NCBI GenBank assembly: GCA_934487205.1
Contig: CAKSRS010000003.1
Span: 18,711 to 82,710 of the forward strand
Origin: an uncultured Clostridia bacterium
GTDB taxonomy: Bacteria > Bacillota > Clostridia > UBA1381
Reading direction: 5' to 3'
DNA length: 64,000 nt
Shown: piece by piece, positions 1-8,646 of the stretch
Layout: the number at the start of each line of letters is the position of its first letter
How positions within the stretch are numbered: the first letter of the stretch is position 1
Made by a program: the position numbers and the translations under genes
The notes under the pieces: generated by a model
What the model saw: only the letters and a program-made list of their open reading frames with translations
The model's database searches: none
What the model was told of the DNA's origin: nothing

Positions 1-321
1 ATTCAGGAAAAGGATACGACCTACTGGTACGGAAGTATGAGAATAGTGCGCGGCTGTGTTTACAGTGTGGACGGATTGTACTTCTCGTACGTCAACTCGG
101 ATACCATGCCGGCGGACGTAAGCGGCAAGCTGCAGGTCGGGTACGCAAAAACGGCGGTTTTGGTTGACAGCGGCAGCATTGATTCCAGATACAGCGATGA
201 ATTTGTTAAAAGCGGCACGCCGGAGGATTTAACGGCGTATGTGGAAAACAGTACCAATTATTCGCGCATAATTTATATGACGGGACACGGCGAGGTAAGA
301 ATGCTTGTTGCATATAAATAA
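1..321 (+). CDS. C-terminal part of an unidentified protein (5' truncated)
   Basis: An open frame runs from the first base of the window to a TAA at 319-321, giving 106 codons of a gene that begins upstream. The first methionine inside the window (base 37) has no ribosome binding site in front of it and is probably internal. The residues alternate short hydrophobic and polar stretches (for example GLYFSYVNSDTMPADVSG), which suggests a beta-rich soluble domain; I see no membrane segment or catalytic motif. It lies 22 bases before the PnuC-like gene and is probably in the same operon. I do not recognise the family. Confidence 0.6.
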   Translation: MQEKDTTYWYGSMRIVRGCVYSVDGLYFSYVNSDTMPADVSGKLQVGYAKTAVLVDSGSIDSRYSDEFVKSGTPEDLTAYVENSTNYSRIIYMTGHGEVRMLVAYK

Positions 322-343
322 AATTACGGAGGAACAGGGAAAT

Positions 344-1066
344 ATGCAAACATTACAAAAACGGGAAAATGCCATGCGGGCAATGCTTGCGGTAACGGCG
401 GTGCTGATTACCGTCACGGGCATAAGGTTTAAACAAAGCGTTTTCCGCATGATACCGCTGTATATTTCTCTGTTCATCGCGTTGTTTCAGTCAAAAGTGG
501 ACAGAAAAGCGCATTTAATAGGAAGTATAAACTCGCTTTTTTACGCGGCGGTTAATTTTTCGCTGAAGTTGTATGCGTCGTTTTTGAGCGCGCTGCTGTT
601 TTCCTTTCCGGTGCAGCTGGTGTCGTATTTTTCGTGGAAGAAAAACGGCGTCGGGAACACCGTGCGCCTGAGGACGATGACAAAGCGCGGACGTATAATT
701 CTTGCACTTTTGTTTACGGCGTGCTATGCTGTTTCGGCATTTGCGGCGGGACATACCGATTCCGATTATCCGCGGCTTGATACACTGGTATCGCTTTTGG
801 GAATACTGGTGTCCTTCCTTGTAATGTACGCATATGCGGAATATTCGCCGCTCATGGTTCTTTCGGACGCATTGAGCGTGCTGCTTTACTTATTAATGAT
901 GCGCCGTGACATGGCGCAGATTACATATCTGATTTTTTCGACATTCCGATTGATTTGTCAGATACAGGCGTTTGTAAATGTGCGCAGACTGCTGAAAGAG
1001 CAGCAAAATGAGCGGTTGCCATGCAAAAACGGAGGTTCCGATGGAAATCAAAATCAACAAAATTGA
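344..1066 (+). CDS. PnuC-family nicotinamide riboside/mononucleotide transporter-like membrane protein
   Basis: A 240-residue integral membrane protein with about six hydrophobic segments. The stretch LKLYASFLSALLFSFPVQ followed by FSWKKN resembles the PnuC region in which a short loop, a helix and a WKKN end are conserved, and DTLVSLLGILVSFLVMYAYA resembles the next helix pair. PnuC proteins import pyridine nucleotide precursors by facilitated diffusion driven by intracellular phosphorylation. The start at 344 is chosen because GGAGG lies at 328-332; the upstream ATG at 305 overlaps the preceding gene and lacks such a site. The C-terminus is Asn/Gln-rich and overlaps the next gene by 26 bases. 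The substrate is inferred from the family only. Confidence 0.72.
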   Translation: MQTLQKRENAMRAMLAVTAVLITVTGIRFKQSVFRMIPLYISLFIALFQSKVDRKAHLIGSINSLFYAAVNFSLKLYASFLSALLFSFPVQLVSYFSWKKNGVGNTVRLRTMTKRGRIILALLFTACYAVSAFAAGHTDSDYPRLDTLVSLLGILVSFLVMYAYAEYSPLMVLSDALSVLLYLLMMRRDMAQITYLIFSTFRLICQIQAFVNVRRLLKEQQNERLPCKNGGSDGNQNQQN

Positions 1067-2120
1067 CGGACATTATAACGGGAAAGAGTGTTTTGTTCAC
1101 GCGAGAATGTGCGGACTGAATGAAAATCACTTGATTATGACTATGCAGAAACTTTATGTGCATGCGTGCGATTTGTTCTCGCCGCTGTATGTTTCGGTAA
1201 GCAAAGACGGCGGAAAAACATGGTCGGAGCCGATGCCGGACGATGCGTTTGTTCTGCCGTGCCGCGGCGGCGTGAGTGCCGTCGGGTGCGATGCGTCGCT
1301 GCTTATGCATAAAAAGAGCGGAAAAGCTGTTATAACGGGTTGCGTTACGCATTATCGGAATGACGAACCCGCCGAGGAAGTCGGGAATAAAACGTTTTAT
1401 TCTGTATATGACGGCGAGAAATTTATGCCGATCGGCATTATAGATATTCCGCCGCAGTATCAATTTAAATCGTGCAACCCGGGCAGTTCGCAGTTTATCG
1501 AGGAGGAAAACGGCGATTTGCTTGTCCCCGCCAGTATAGTAAAAACCGAGGGTGCGCGGGCGGTTTTGGCGGTAATGCGCTGCTCGTTTGACGGCACGCG
1601 GGCAGTGTTTAAAGAATTTGGGAATACGCTCGAATTTAATCACGCAAGGGGGATTTATGAGCCGTCGCTGTGTAAATTCCGCGGCAAATATTATTTGACG
1701 TTAAGAAATGATGATTATGCGCTGTTTGCCGTAAGCGGCGACGGTATGCATTATTCAAAGCCGGATTTTTGGCGGTGGGATACAGATGAAATTCTCCCGT
1801 CGGATAATACGCAGCAGCATTGGCTTGCGTGCGGGGATAAGCTGTACCTTGTTTATACAAGGCGTGCGGGTAATAACGACCATGTTTTTCGGCACAGAGC
1901 GCCGCTTTTTATGGCGGAGGTTGATACGGAAAATATGCGGGTTTTGCGGCATACGGAGAAAATTGTCGCCCCGGAACGCGGAGCAAGACTGGGTAATTTC
2001 GGGGTTTGCCGCTTGAGCGATAATCATTCGATTATAACGGCGGCGGAATGGATGCAGCCGCACGGGTGCGAAAAGTACGGCAGTAATAATTCGATCTTTA
2101 TAACAGATGTGATAATTTAG
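1041..2120 (+). CDS. Sialidase-superfamily (BNR/Asp-box) glycoside hydrolase-like protein
   Basis: A 359-residue protein without a signal peptide. It contains an Asp-box, VSKDGGKTWSEP, near residue 50, the SxDxGxTW motif typical of six-bladed beta-propeller sialidases and related proteins. Later segments such as GIYEPSLCKFRGKYYLTLRNDD resemble propeller blades of exo-sialidase-like cytosolic enzymes. GGAGG at 1031-1035 fixes the start at 1041, inside the end of the PnuC-like gene, so the two are translationally linked. Only one clear Asp-box is visible, and the arginine triad of true sialidases was not confirmed, so activity on sialic acid is not established. Being cytoplasmic, it would act on imported oligosaccharides. 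Confidence 0.75.
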   Translation: MEIKINKIDGHYNGKECFVHARMCGLNENHLIMTMQKLYVHACDLFSPLYVSVSKDGGKTWSEPMPDDAFVLPCRGGVSAVGCDASLLMHKKSGKAVITGCVTHYRNDEPAEEVGNKTFYSVYDGEKFMPIGIIDIPPQYQFKSCNPGSSQFIEEENGDLLVPASIVKTEGARAVLAVMRCSFDGTRAVFKEFGNTLEFNHARGIYEPSLCKFRGKYYLTLRNDDYALFAVSGDGMHYSKPDFWRWDTDEILPSDNTQQHWLACGDKLYLVYTRRAGNNDHVFRHRAPLFMAEVDTENMRVLRHTEKIVAPERGARLGNFGVCRLSDNHSIITAAEWMQPHGCEKYGSNNSIFITDVII

Positions 2121-2130
2121 GCAAAGAAAA

Positions 2131-2162
2131 AAACAACATAATTTACATTATGTTGTTTTTTT
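2131..2162 (+). terminator. Rho-independent terminator after the sialidase-like gene
   Basis: A perfect 12-bp stem (2131-2142 with 2147-2158), a 4-base loop TTAC and a run of T directly follow the stop codon. The stem is AT-rich. Its inner 24 bases recur in opposite orientation at 2289-2312. Confidence 0.75.
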
Positions 2163-2288
2163 CTACATGTAAAATTATACCATTTTAGTTATGTTTAGTC
2201 AATAATTTTATGTATCAAATTTTAATGATTTTTTTCAGAGATAATGTAAAAAGTGTACAAATACTCGCGTTTTTCGACTTCTTTCGAC

Positions 2289-2312
2289 ACAACATAATGT
2301 AAATTATGTTGT
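2289..2312. repeat. Inverted second copy of the 24-base palindromic element at 2133-2156
   Basis: Bases 2289-2312 are the exact reverse complement of 2133-2156. Each copy is itself a hairpin with 10-bp arms (ACAACATAAT and ATTATGTTGT) around a 4-base spacer (GTAA here, TTAC in the other). The pair bounds 132 bases of AT-rich DNA. This copy lies about 90 bases before the secreted beta-helix gene and has no T run, so it is more likely an operator or mobile-repeat end than a terminator. Confidence 0.7.
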
Positions 2313-2404
2313 GAAAATCACAAATCAGCACGCCGCGGTACGCACCGAAGGGAGGCATTATAATAGGACGCTGCGGCAGTAATTCAGAGAAAGAAGGAAT
2401 ATTA

Positions 2405-3880
2405 ATGAAAGGCAAAAAACTTTTGTCTGCAATAATTGCAGGCGCAATGATTCTCGGCATGACGGTTATGCCGGCTTTTGCAGATGCAGAAAAAGGAACA
2501 AAAGCAAACCCTTACACATTTGAAGAATTTAATGCATTGAAAGATGTAAGTGGACAGGAGCTTTGGGTTAATGTGAATTTGGACATTTCGGAAAAGAGCA
2601 CAACAATCGGTAATTATGATATGTCCGACGGGTATGTATGGGTGTATGACGGAAAAGCTGCACCGGAGGGATATGTAAAAACCGGAAGAAGGACTGCTCA
2701 GGAAAATGCAACAGCCTATGTTTCAACAAAAGCAGGCGCAACCATACATATAATGGGTACATTGAAATCGGAAACGGGATACAATAATAGTAACTTTGTA
2801 GATTTCAAAAGCCTGTATTTCCAGCTGCCGTCAGCATCAAAAATTATTCTTGAAGGTATGACGTTGAACGGTATTTTCTGCATAACAACAAGCTATACAT
2901 ATCTGTATAACTGGCCTGACGGTTCTCTGGCTGACGGAAACGGTACCGTAAAAGCAGATTGGGGTACAAATATATGGTACGGATTTCCGATTATGTCAGA
3001 TAATCTGATTTTGGACAATTGTACGGTTAACGGTCAGTGGCTCGCAAATGGTCCTGAAAACGGTGCAATGGCAAAAAATATAACAATTACAAATACTATT
3101 TTTAACCACCATATCAATTTATTAAATGGCAACAATTCAAATCCCATTTGGTGGAAGGGTCAGAAACAAATGGAAAATCTGACAATTAAAAACTGTAAGA
3201 TTAAGTCAAGCAGACCGATAAAAATTGGTGAAGGCGGATTGACGGGCAATATTAATATAACGGATAACACATTTACAATGTTGGACGGAAATGCTTGCGG
3301 AACTACAAGCGAATCAGACAGCAAAAAGAATGCGGCGTTGTATATAGATACTGCCGGCGTGGGTAATATTGATATTTCAAATAATACGCTTTATACCGCT
3401 GAAGGTGTACATACACAGTTATTGGCATATAAAGGAATCAAAACAAAAGACGACGCAACAGTAAAAATTGCCCAAAACAAAAAGGCAGACGGCACGGCAC
3501 TGACAGCAGAAGAAACAATAAACGGCTGGCATACCGACGGCGTTTGGAGTGATGAAATTAAGTCATTTGTTTGTGACAAGGTCAGCGGAATTGAAGTTAA
3601 AGCGGACGCTAAGGTAAAAAATGAAACAAAGGCATATAAAAAAGTAAGTGAAACCGATGTTGCAACGGGATTTGTGTCGACAATTACGCCGGCGGAAAAT
3701 TCGACTCTGGCAGTCAAAAAGATTTACTGGACAGTAACGAGTGACGGCGAAACGCGCAGAACGAAGGTATTTGACTTGCCGCAGATTGAGGCGCAGGGTA
3801 CGGCACAGATCGGACTTGTAATCAGCGGACTTTATGACGAGAATGCAACGGCTGTTGCAAGCGTGCTGAGCGCTAACTAA
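2405..3880 (+). CDS. Secreted right-handed beta-helix protein
   Basis: A 491-residue protein with a signal peptide: MKGKK, a hydrophobic core and cleavage after MPAFA near residue 26. From about residue 60 to 380 it carries irregular repeats such as NLILDNCTVNGQ, NITITNTIFNHH, NLTIKNCKIKSS and NINITDNTFTML, the ladder pattern of parallel beta-helix proteins found in pectate lyases and their relatives. A region after residue 390 looks like a separate beta-sandwich. Purine-rich AGAAGGAA precedes the ATG at 2405. No catalytic residues can be assigned, so it may be a lyase, a binding protein or a surface protein. A 54-residue peptide gene follows 15 bases downstream; the same arrangement recurs at 45.3-46.3 kb. 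Confidence 0.7.
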   Translation: MKGKKLLSAIIAGAMILGMTVMPAFADAEKGTKANPYTFEEFNALKDVSGQELWVNVNLDISEKSTTIGNYDMSDGYVWVYDGKAAPEGYVKTGRRTAQENATAYVSTKAGATIHIMGTLKSETGYNNSNFVDFKSLYFQLPSASKIILEGMTLNGIFCITTSYTYLYNWPDGSLADGNGTVKADWGTNIWYGFPIMSDNLILDNCTVNGQWLANGPENGAMAKNITITNTIFNHHINLLNGNNSNPIWWKGQKQMENLTIKNCKIKSSRPIKIGEGGLTGNINITDNTFTMLDGNACGTTSESDSKKNAALYIDTAGVGNIDISNNTLYTAEGVHTQLLAYKGIKTKDDATVKIAQNKKADGTALTAEETINGWHTDGVWSDEIKSFVCDKVSGIEVKADAKVKNETKAYKKVSETDVATGFVSTITPAENSTLAVKKIYWTVTSDGETRRTKVFDLPQIEAQGTAQIGLVISGLYDENATAVASVLSAN

Positions 3881-3895
3881 GGGAGGAATTGCGAT

Positions 3896-4060
3896 ATGAA
3901 AAAATACATTATTCCGGAAATAAAAATAACAACATTCACGGCGGAGGACATCATGGCGGCGTCAGGCGTCAACCAAGCCGCACAGCATGTGACGGAGCAG
4001 ATGTCAAATGAAGGCGTAAAAACGGTTTATGCAACAAGCTGGGACGATATGTTACAATAA
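3896..4060 (+). CDS. 54-residue small protein of the MKKxYxxP type
   Basis: A short frame beginning ATG at 3896 with GGGAGG at 3881-3886 and ending TAA at 4058-4060. The N-terminus MKKYIIPEIKITTFTAEDIM resembles that of the 62-residue protein at 46066: both have MKK, Tyr, Pro at position 7, Phe at 14-15 and an acidic residue followed by an Ile before a Ser/Ala-rich turn. Both genes follow a secreted-protein gene and end in a terminator. There is no signal peptide or cysteine. Function is unknown; a peptide precursor or chaperone-like partner are possible. Strong ribosome binding site and conserved context make it a real gene. Confidence 0.7.
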   Translation: MKKYIIPEIKITTFTAEDIMAASGVNQAAQHVTEQMSNEGVKTVYATSWDDMLQ

Positions 4061-4090
4061 AAAAATAACGGCGCGAGCCGTTATTTTTTT
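4061..4090. terminator. Bidirectional terminator between convergent genes
   Basis: A perfect 12-bp stem (4061-4072 with 4077-4088) with loop GCGA, flanked by A and T runs. It serves the small-protein gene on the plus strand and overlaps the last codons of the alpha-galactosidase gene on the minus strand. Confidence 0.85.
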
Positions 4091-5841
4091 ATGATTTCCA
4101 TTACGCCGGAATCGGGAATTTCAAAAGCATTGAGCCCTGTGGCAATTGTGCCGTCATATTCCGATTTTACCTTGCCGGTGCAATCCCATATGCGGACGTG
4201 CGCCGTGTATTCGCCGTATTTGTTATCGATAACGGTAACTTCCGACCATGCACCGTTTACAAGCGTGATTTTTGCGTATTCCTTATCGGTTTTAAGATAG
4301 TTTTTGGAATATGTAACCGCGAATAACTCGCCGTTAAGCTCCGATGCGGCAAGGCTGTAGCTTGCCTCGGGATTTTCGGCGGTGAGCTTGCCGTCTAACA
4401 GACATTCGCGGTTTGCACGCCACAAATTCATATAAAATTTAAGCATATCCTTGTGCGATTGCGGCAGTTTTTCAATACGTACCGAAATTTGCGGCACAAG
4501 GAACATTATGTTTATAATCTGCAGAGCCGCCGCTTGGCAAGACGCGTCGGTATGCCACATAAGCATATCGGAATGTATTGACGAATTTCCGGAGGTGAAC
4601 CGCAGATTGAGCCCGCTTACACGGTTTTTCAAGATATCCGCCGGGCAGTCCCAAACGCGCAGCATATTTCCGCAGCCGCGCATAATCGGGCCGACGTAGC
4701 TTTGGCGAAATTCAATCAATATTTCGGGATTTAGCTTTACGAGCCGTTCTTTTATTTCGGCAAGCAATGCGCAGATTGCGTCCTCAAGCGATTCATAATC
4801 CATGCGCTCATTCGGCGCGGAACTTTGCTCTGTCAGGGAGAATGAGTCGATAAAATCAAGCTTAAGTCCGTCCAGACCCCAGTTTTTTACGGCGTCCTCA
4901 TATGTTTTGCAGAGGTAGTCGCGCACTTCGGGGTAGCGCGGGTCAAGCACAAATATTCCGTTTTTCCTGTCGGAGAGATACATGCCTTTAAAGCGTTCAT
5001 ATGCACGTGAATGTATGCCGACAAACGGCACGGAATACCACATCATATACTTCATGCCGAGCGCGTGCACACCATCGACAAGCGCTTTCATGTTGGGGAT
5101 TTTGTTCGGCGTCGGTTCCCAGTCGCCGCAGTATGCATAGCCGCGGCTGTTGTCGTCCGTCTGCCATCCGTCATCCGCGATTACGGTGTCCATGCCGTAA
5201 TCCTTCGCAATTTTCAGCTCTGCAAGCAAATCGCTTGTTTCGAGCTGTTGGTGCATGGAATACCATGTCGAATACATCGGCAGCCGTGCTTCGTTCGGTA
5301 TGTGCGCTGTGTCATAATCTTGCGCCCAGTATTTTTGCACGGCATCGGCTGCGTCATAGAACGGAACGGCGCGTGTATCAATTCGCAGTTCGGTTTCGTA
5401 CGCCGAAATTTCGCTTATGGTTTCGGTAAATAAATTCAGTTTAAAATGAATACATGCCGTTTCCTCAAACACGCCCGCACTGATTACGCATGGCGTGCGA
5501 ACGTCTCTTAGAGATGTCGAAATTCGGTTTATACCGCGCTGATTTAAGTGTAAAATCATAGGCACGCCGGACGCGGAGCGCGAGTTGATTTTAACCGGAC
5601 TCCATTCGGGCATAAGCTCGTTTTTAAGCGCATTTGTAAAGTCCCCCTCGGGCGACCATTGCGATATAATATCGTCAAGCGGAAGTTCCCAATCAATGCG
5701 CACCTTTTCGGGCGTCTGCTTTTTCGGAAGGGTCAGCGCAATTTTTATGCGGAGTATCCCGTCCTTGTTCTCTATGGGCGTCAGGTCAATTTTGTAGTCG
5801 GTTGAGGCAGTGAATTTGATGCCGCTTATATTAAAGTCCAT
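4081..5841 (-). CDS. GH36-type alpha-galactosidase (melibiase)
   Basis: A 586-residue cytoplasmic glycosidase. An N-terminal beta-sandwich (about 1-180) is followed by a TIM barrel. DYGMDTVIADDGWQTDD near 214-230 and WGLDGLKLDFIDSF near 321-334 are characteristic of the GH36/GH31 clan; Asp329 in KLD is the expected nucleophile, and Asp398 or Asp402 in WDCPAD the expected acid/base. The enzyme would remove alpha-linked galactose or a related sugar from oligosaccharides. The start is placed at 5841: an ATG 15 bases upstream overlaps GGAGG, which is the ribosome binding site for this one. It is monocistronic. Exact specificity (galactose, N-acetylgalactosamine or other) cannot be read from the sequence. 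Confidence 0.83.
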   Translation of the reverse strand: MDFNISGIKFTASTDYKIDLTPIENKDGILRIKIALTLPKKQTPEKVRIDWELPLDDIISQWSPEGDFTNALKNELMPEWSPVKINSRSASGVPMILHLNQRGINRISTSLRDVRTPCVISAGVFEETACIHFKLNLFTETISEISAYETELRIDTRAVPFYDAADAVQKYWAQDYDTAHIPNEARLPMYSTWYSMHQQLETSDLLAELKIAKDYGMDTVIADDGWQTDDNSRGYAYCGDWEPTPNKIPNMKALVDGVHALGMKYMMWYSVPFVGIHSRAYERFKGMYLSDRKNGIFVLDPRYPEVRDYLCKTYEDAVKNWGLDGLKLDFIDSFSLTEQSSAPNERMDYESLEDAICALLAEIKERLVKLNPEILIEFRQSYVGPIMRGCGNMLRVWDCPADILKNRVSGLNLRFTSGNSSIHSDMLMWHTDASCQAAALQIINIMFLVPQISVRIEKLPQSHKDMLKFYMNLWRANRECLLDGKLTAENPEASYSLAASELNGELFAVTYSKNYLKTDKEYAKITLVNGAWSEVTVIDNKYGEYTAHVRIWDCTGKVKSEYDGTIATGLNAFEIPDSGVMEIIKK

Positions 5842-5973
5842 GTTAATTTCCTCCATAATTATTATTATGGTTATTTTATCATATCATGGGCATGTTTGCA
5901 ATATGTTTTAATAAAATTCGCGTGTCAAAACATTGCTAAAATGTGTCTCTGTATGCACCTTTTATACGCCGGA

Positions 5974-7398
5974 TTATTTTAATACGGATATTGCGTCGGT
6001 GATGTTTTTTTCGTGCGCTTCCATACCGTATTTATCTACTTCAGTCTTGTTGCGCTCGCCGTGAGTCAGGCACCCCGCACCGCCGATACAGCCGCCGAGA
6101 CATGCCATGCCTTCGATAAAGTTTCCGCCGAGAATATTTTTGCTCTTTTTCAGCAGCGCCATTCGGCATGCCTCAATTCCGTCGCACGGAACAGGTTTAA
6201 GCTCAAAATCTTCAATGCCGTTTTCAATGAGCCCCTGCTTAACCGCGTCGGAAAGTCCGCCGCTGCGCGCAAATATTCTGCCGTAATACGACGCGTTGTC
6301 AAGCACGTCCTCATCAAGCGTGGTTATATCCAAATCGCGGCTGTCAAACAGCGCCTGTAATTCCTCGAATGTCATGCATGAATCCACGTACGGCTTGACT
6401 TCGTCCTTTAAAACTTCCGCCTTTTTCGCGGTACACGGCCCGATGAATACAACCTTGCACGGGCCTTCGTGTTCTTTTATATACTTTGAAATCGTCGCCA
6501 TCGGCGAGAGATTGTGCGAAATATACGGCACGAGGTCGGGGAAGGTTTTATGCACATAGTCGACGAATGCCGGACAGCATGAACTTGTCAAAAATCCCTT
6601 TTCCGCAAGTTCTTTCGATTCAGCGCTTGCAACCATGTCTGCGCCCAGAGCCGCCTCGACAACGGTATAAAATCCGAGTTCTTTAAGTCCGCGGATAACC
6701 TGTCCAAGTTTTGCATATTTGAACTGGCTCGAAATTGCCGGAGCAACTACGGCAAATACTTTGTATTTCTTGTTATTTTCGCTTTCTTTGAGCATGTTTA
6801 CCACGTCAAGAATATATGATTTATCGGTAATCGCGCCGAACGGACACTGATAAACGCATGCGCCGCACGCGATACATTTATCGTTGTCAATTTTCGCCGC
6901 CTTGTTTTCGTTCATGGAAATTGCTTTCACCTTGCACGCGTTCTGACACGGACGTTTTCTGTTTATTATCGCCGTAAACGGACATACCTTTGCGCATGCG
7001 CCGCAGTTGACGCACTTCGATTTATCAATATGCGCCACGTGATTTTGGTCAAAACTCAGCGCGCCGCGCTTACATACGTCCTCACAGCGGTGTGCAAGAC
7101 AGCCGCGGCACGAGTCGGTTACTTCATAGCCGCACATCGGACATTCATCGCAGGCGATTTCGATAACCTCAATCACGTTCGGATTTTCCTTGTCGCCGCC
7201 CATGGCGATTTTAACGCGCTCGCTCAAAATTGCGCGCTCTTTATAAACGCAGCAGCGCATTGTCGGCGTGTTGCCGGGGACGATTTTTTCGGGAATACTC
7301 AGTAAATTGTCAAGAAGTGTGTCATTCCACGCCTCCCGCGCGACCTCGCGCAATACCTTGTACTTCAAATGCTGAACCTTTGTATCAAATTTTCTCAT
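5974..7398 (-). CDS. Monomeric [FeFe] hydrogenase, group-B-like
   Basis: A 474-residue iron-sulfur protein. An N-terminal cysteine-rich region (CDECPMCG near 83-90, CRGC near 97-100) precedes ferredoxin-type clusters CVNCGACAKVCP (129-140) and CIACGACVYQCP (175-186). The H-cluster motifs follow: TSSCCPAF (L1, 271-278), IGPCTAKK (L2, 319-326) and EGMACLGGCIGG (L3, 429-440). The L1 and L2 variants and the extra N-terminal cysteines resemble group B enzymes rather than bidirectional group A enzymes. Likely reaction: proton reduction with ferredoxin, or the reverse. It is the last gene of the adhE operon, after the phosphatase and sensory hydrogenase. An AAAGGA site precedes the ATG. Confidence 0.87.
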   Translation of the reverse strand: MRKFDTKVQHLKYKVLREVAREAWNDTLLDNLLSIPEKIVPGNTPTMRCCVYKERAILSERVKIAMGGDKENPNVIEVIEIACDECPMCGYEVTDSCRGCLAHRCEDVCKRGALSFDQNHVAHIDKSKCVNCGACAKVCPFTAIINRKRPCQNACKVKAISMNENKAAKIDNDKCIACGACVYQCPFGAITDKSYILDVVNMLKESENNKKYKVFAVVAPAISSQFKYAKLGQVIRGLKELGFYTVVEAALGADMVASAESKELAEKGFLTSSCCPAFVDYVHKTFPDLVPYISHNLSPMATISKYIKEHEGPCKVVFIGPCTAKKAEVLKDEVKPYVDSCMTFEELQALFDSRDLDITTLDEDVLDNASYYGRIFARSGGLSDAVKQGLIENGIEDFELKPVPCDGIEACRMALLKKSKNILGGNFIEGMACLGGCIGGAGCLTHGERNKTEVDKYGMEAHEKNITDAISVLK

Positions 7399-7473
7399 AT
7401 CATTATAGTCCTTTCTTGTTACGATAGAGTTTATTTAATAGCTGTAATCCGCAAAACGGAATGCAGAATTATA

Positions 7474-8646
7474 TCAGAAGTAGATTACCTTAATTCTTTT
7501 GCCCATTTGTTCAAGACATTTTGACAGCTCCTCAACAAGGTTCATTTTAATATTGAAATTAATAGGTAAATCCGGATTTTGGTGGGCAGGGTTTATGGCT
7601 CTGCCGACAAAAAAGTTTATGTCTGTCGCTTCCTCGAAAAGGAGACGGCATATAAGCGAGGCACCGTCGCGCTTGTAACCCCAGTGGGAGTAGCTTTCGT
7701 TGCCGCTTAGATAGTCTTTTGCGTATTCGAGCACCTTGTTTATGGTGATAACGCCTTCGGTAACGAGGTCTACGCCTTCGATTTCGGCAATCGGCGGAAC
7801 ATCGCTGACCTCAAATTTCAGACTTGTTTTTACCGTTTTGCCGAGAAACTTTGCCGCGATGGACGAAGTCGTTCCGCCGCAGATGATATGCTTGCCTTCT
7901 TTCGAGAAAAACAGCGACATCATGCGGTTTGCGTCGTCACGGTTGGACGGCGGCCCGAACAGAAGATTGACGGGCGCACGTTTGCGTATGCGCACAACGC
8001 ACGCGGTTGCGTCATCGCCCGGCTTTTCGCCGTACAGCTTGTAACATTCGTCCACGAGAATTGTCGCAAGCGTTTTTGCAGTAAACCCGCCAAATGTCAG
8101 CGGTTCGAGAAATTCAATTATGTCCTCGCGTTTCCAGCCGAAGTTGTACGCCATGCCTATGCCGGCGTGCGGACAACCGTCGCTCATGGCGATAAATATA
8201 TCGTTTTCCTGAAGATTTATTACCGATTTATAGACTTTTTTTCCGTCTATATTCATTTCCGATTTTGGATAATCGTAATTTTTGTTGTCGCGGAAAAATA
8301 TAATATGCGGATTGTCATACTGTATAAGCTCCGCCGTTTCATTGTCAATCAGATGAATTATCGTGAAAGTGGAGTATGCAACGCCGCGTACCGAACATAT
8401 CGGAAGTGTTGCGGCTATGGTTGAAACACAGTCTTCAAGAGAAATCCCCTCCGCCATCATGGTAGAGATGATTTTTGAAGTAAGAGTTGATAAAATGCTT
8501 GCTTTCACGCCGCTCCCGAGGCCGTCGGCAAGAACGATTACCGACGAATTTTCGCCCTGATTAACGACGTCCACATGGTCGCCGCAGAGCTGTTCGCCGA
8601 AATGGTTGATGCTTTTGTAGCCTATGTCTGCGCATAAATTATTCAT
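7474..8646 (-). CDS. SpoIIE-type PP2C serine/threonine phosphatase linked to sensory hydrogenase
   Basis: A 390-residue protein with an N-terminal PP2C/SpoIIE domain: CGDHVDVV near 23, VLADGLGSGVKAS near 40, AMSDGCPHAG near 155 and GDDATACVV near 209, which carry the metal-binding aspartates of the family. The second half (about 225-390) is a helical/alpha-beta extension found in phosphatases that accompany hydrogenases. It overlaps the sensory hydrogenase gene by 8 bases. The start at 8646 is preferred to a TTG at 8652 because AGGAG lies 10 bases before it and only 4 before the TTG. By analogy with hydS-associated phosphatases of acetogens and Ruminococcus, it may transmit the hydrogen or redox signal; the target is unknown. 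Confidence 0.85.
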   Translation of the reverse strand: MNNLCADIGYKSINHFGEQLCGDHVDVVNQGENSSVIVLADGLGSGVKASILSTLTSKIISTMMAEGISLEDCVSTIAATLPICSVRGVAYSTFTIIHLIDNETAELIQYDNPHIIFFRDNKNYDYPKSEMNIDGKKVYKSVINLQENDIFIAMSDGCPHAGIGMAYNFGWKREDIIEFLEPLTFGGFTAKTLATILVDECYKLYGEKPGDDATACVVRIRKRAPVNLLFGPPSNRDDANRMMSLFFSKEGKHIICGGTTSSIAAKFLGKTVKTSLKFEVSDVPPIAEIEGVDLVTEGVITINKVLEYAKDYLSGNESYSHWGYKRDGASLICRLLFEEATDINFFVGRAINPAHQNPDLPINFNIKMNLVEELSKCLEQMGKRIKVIYF

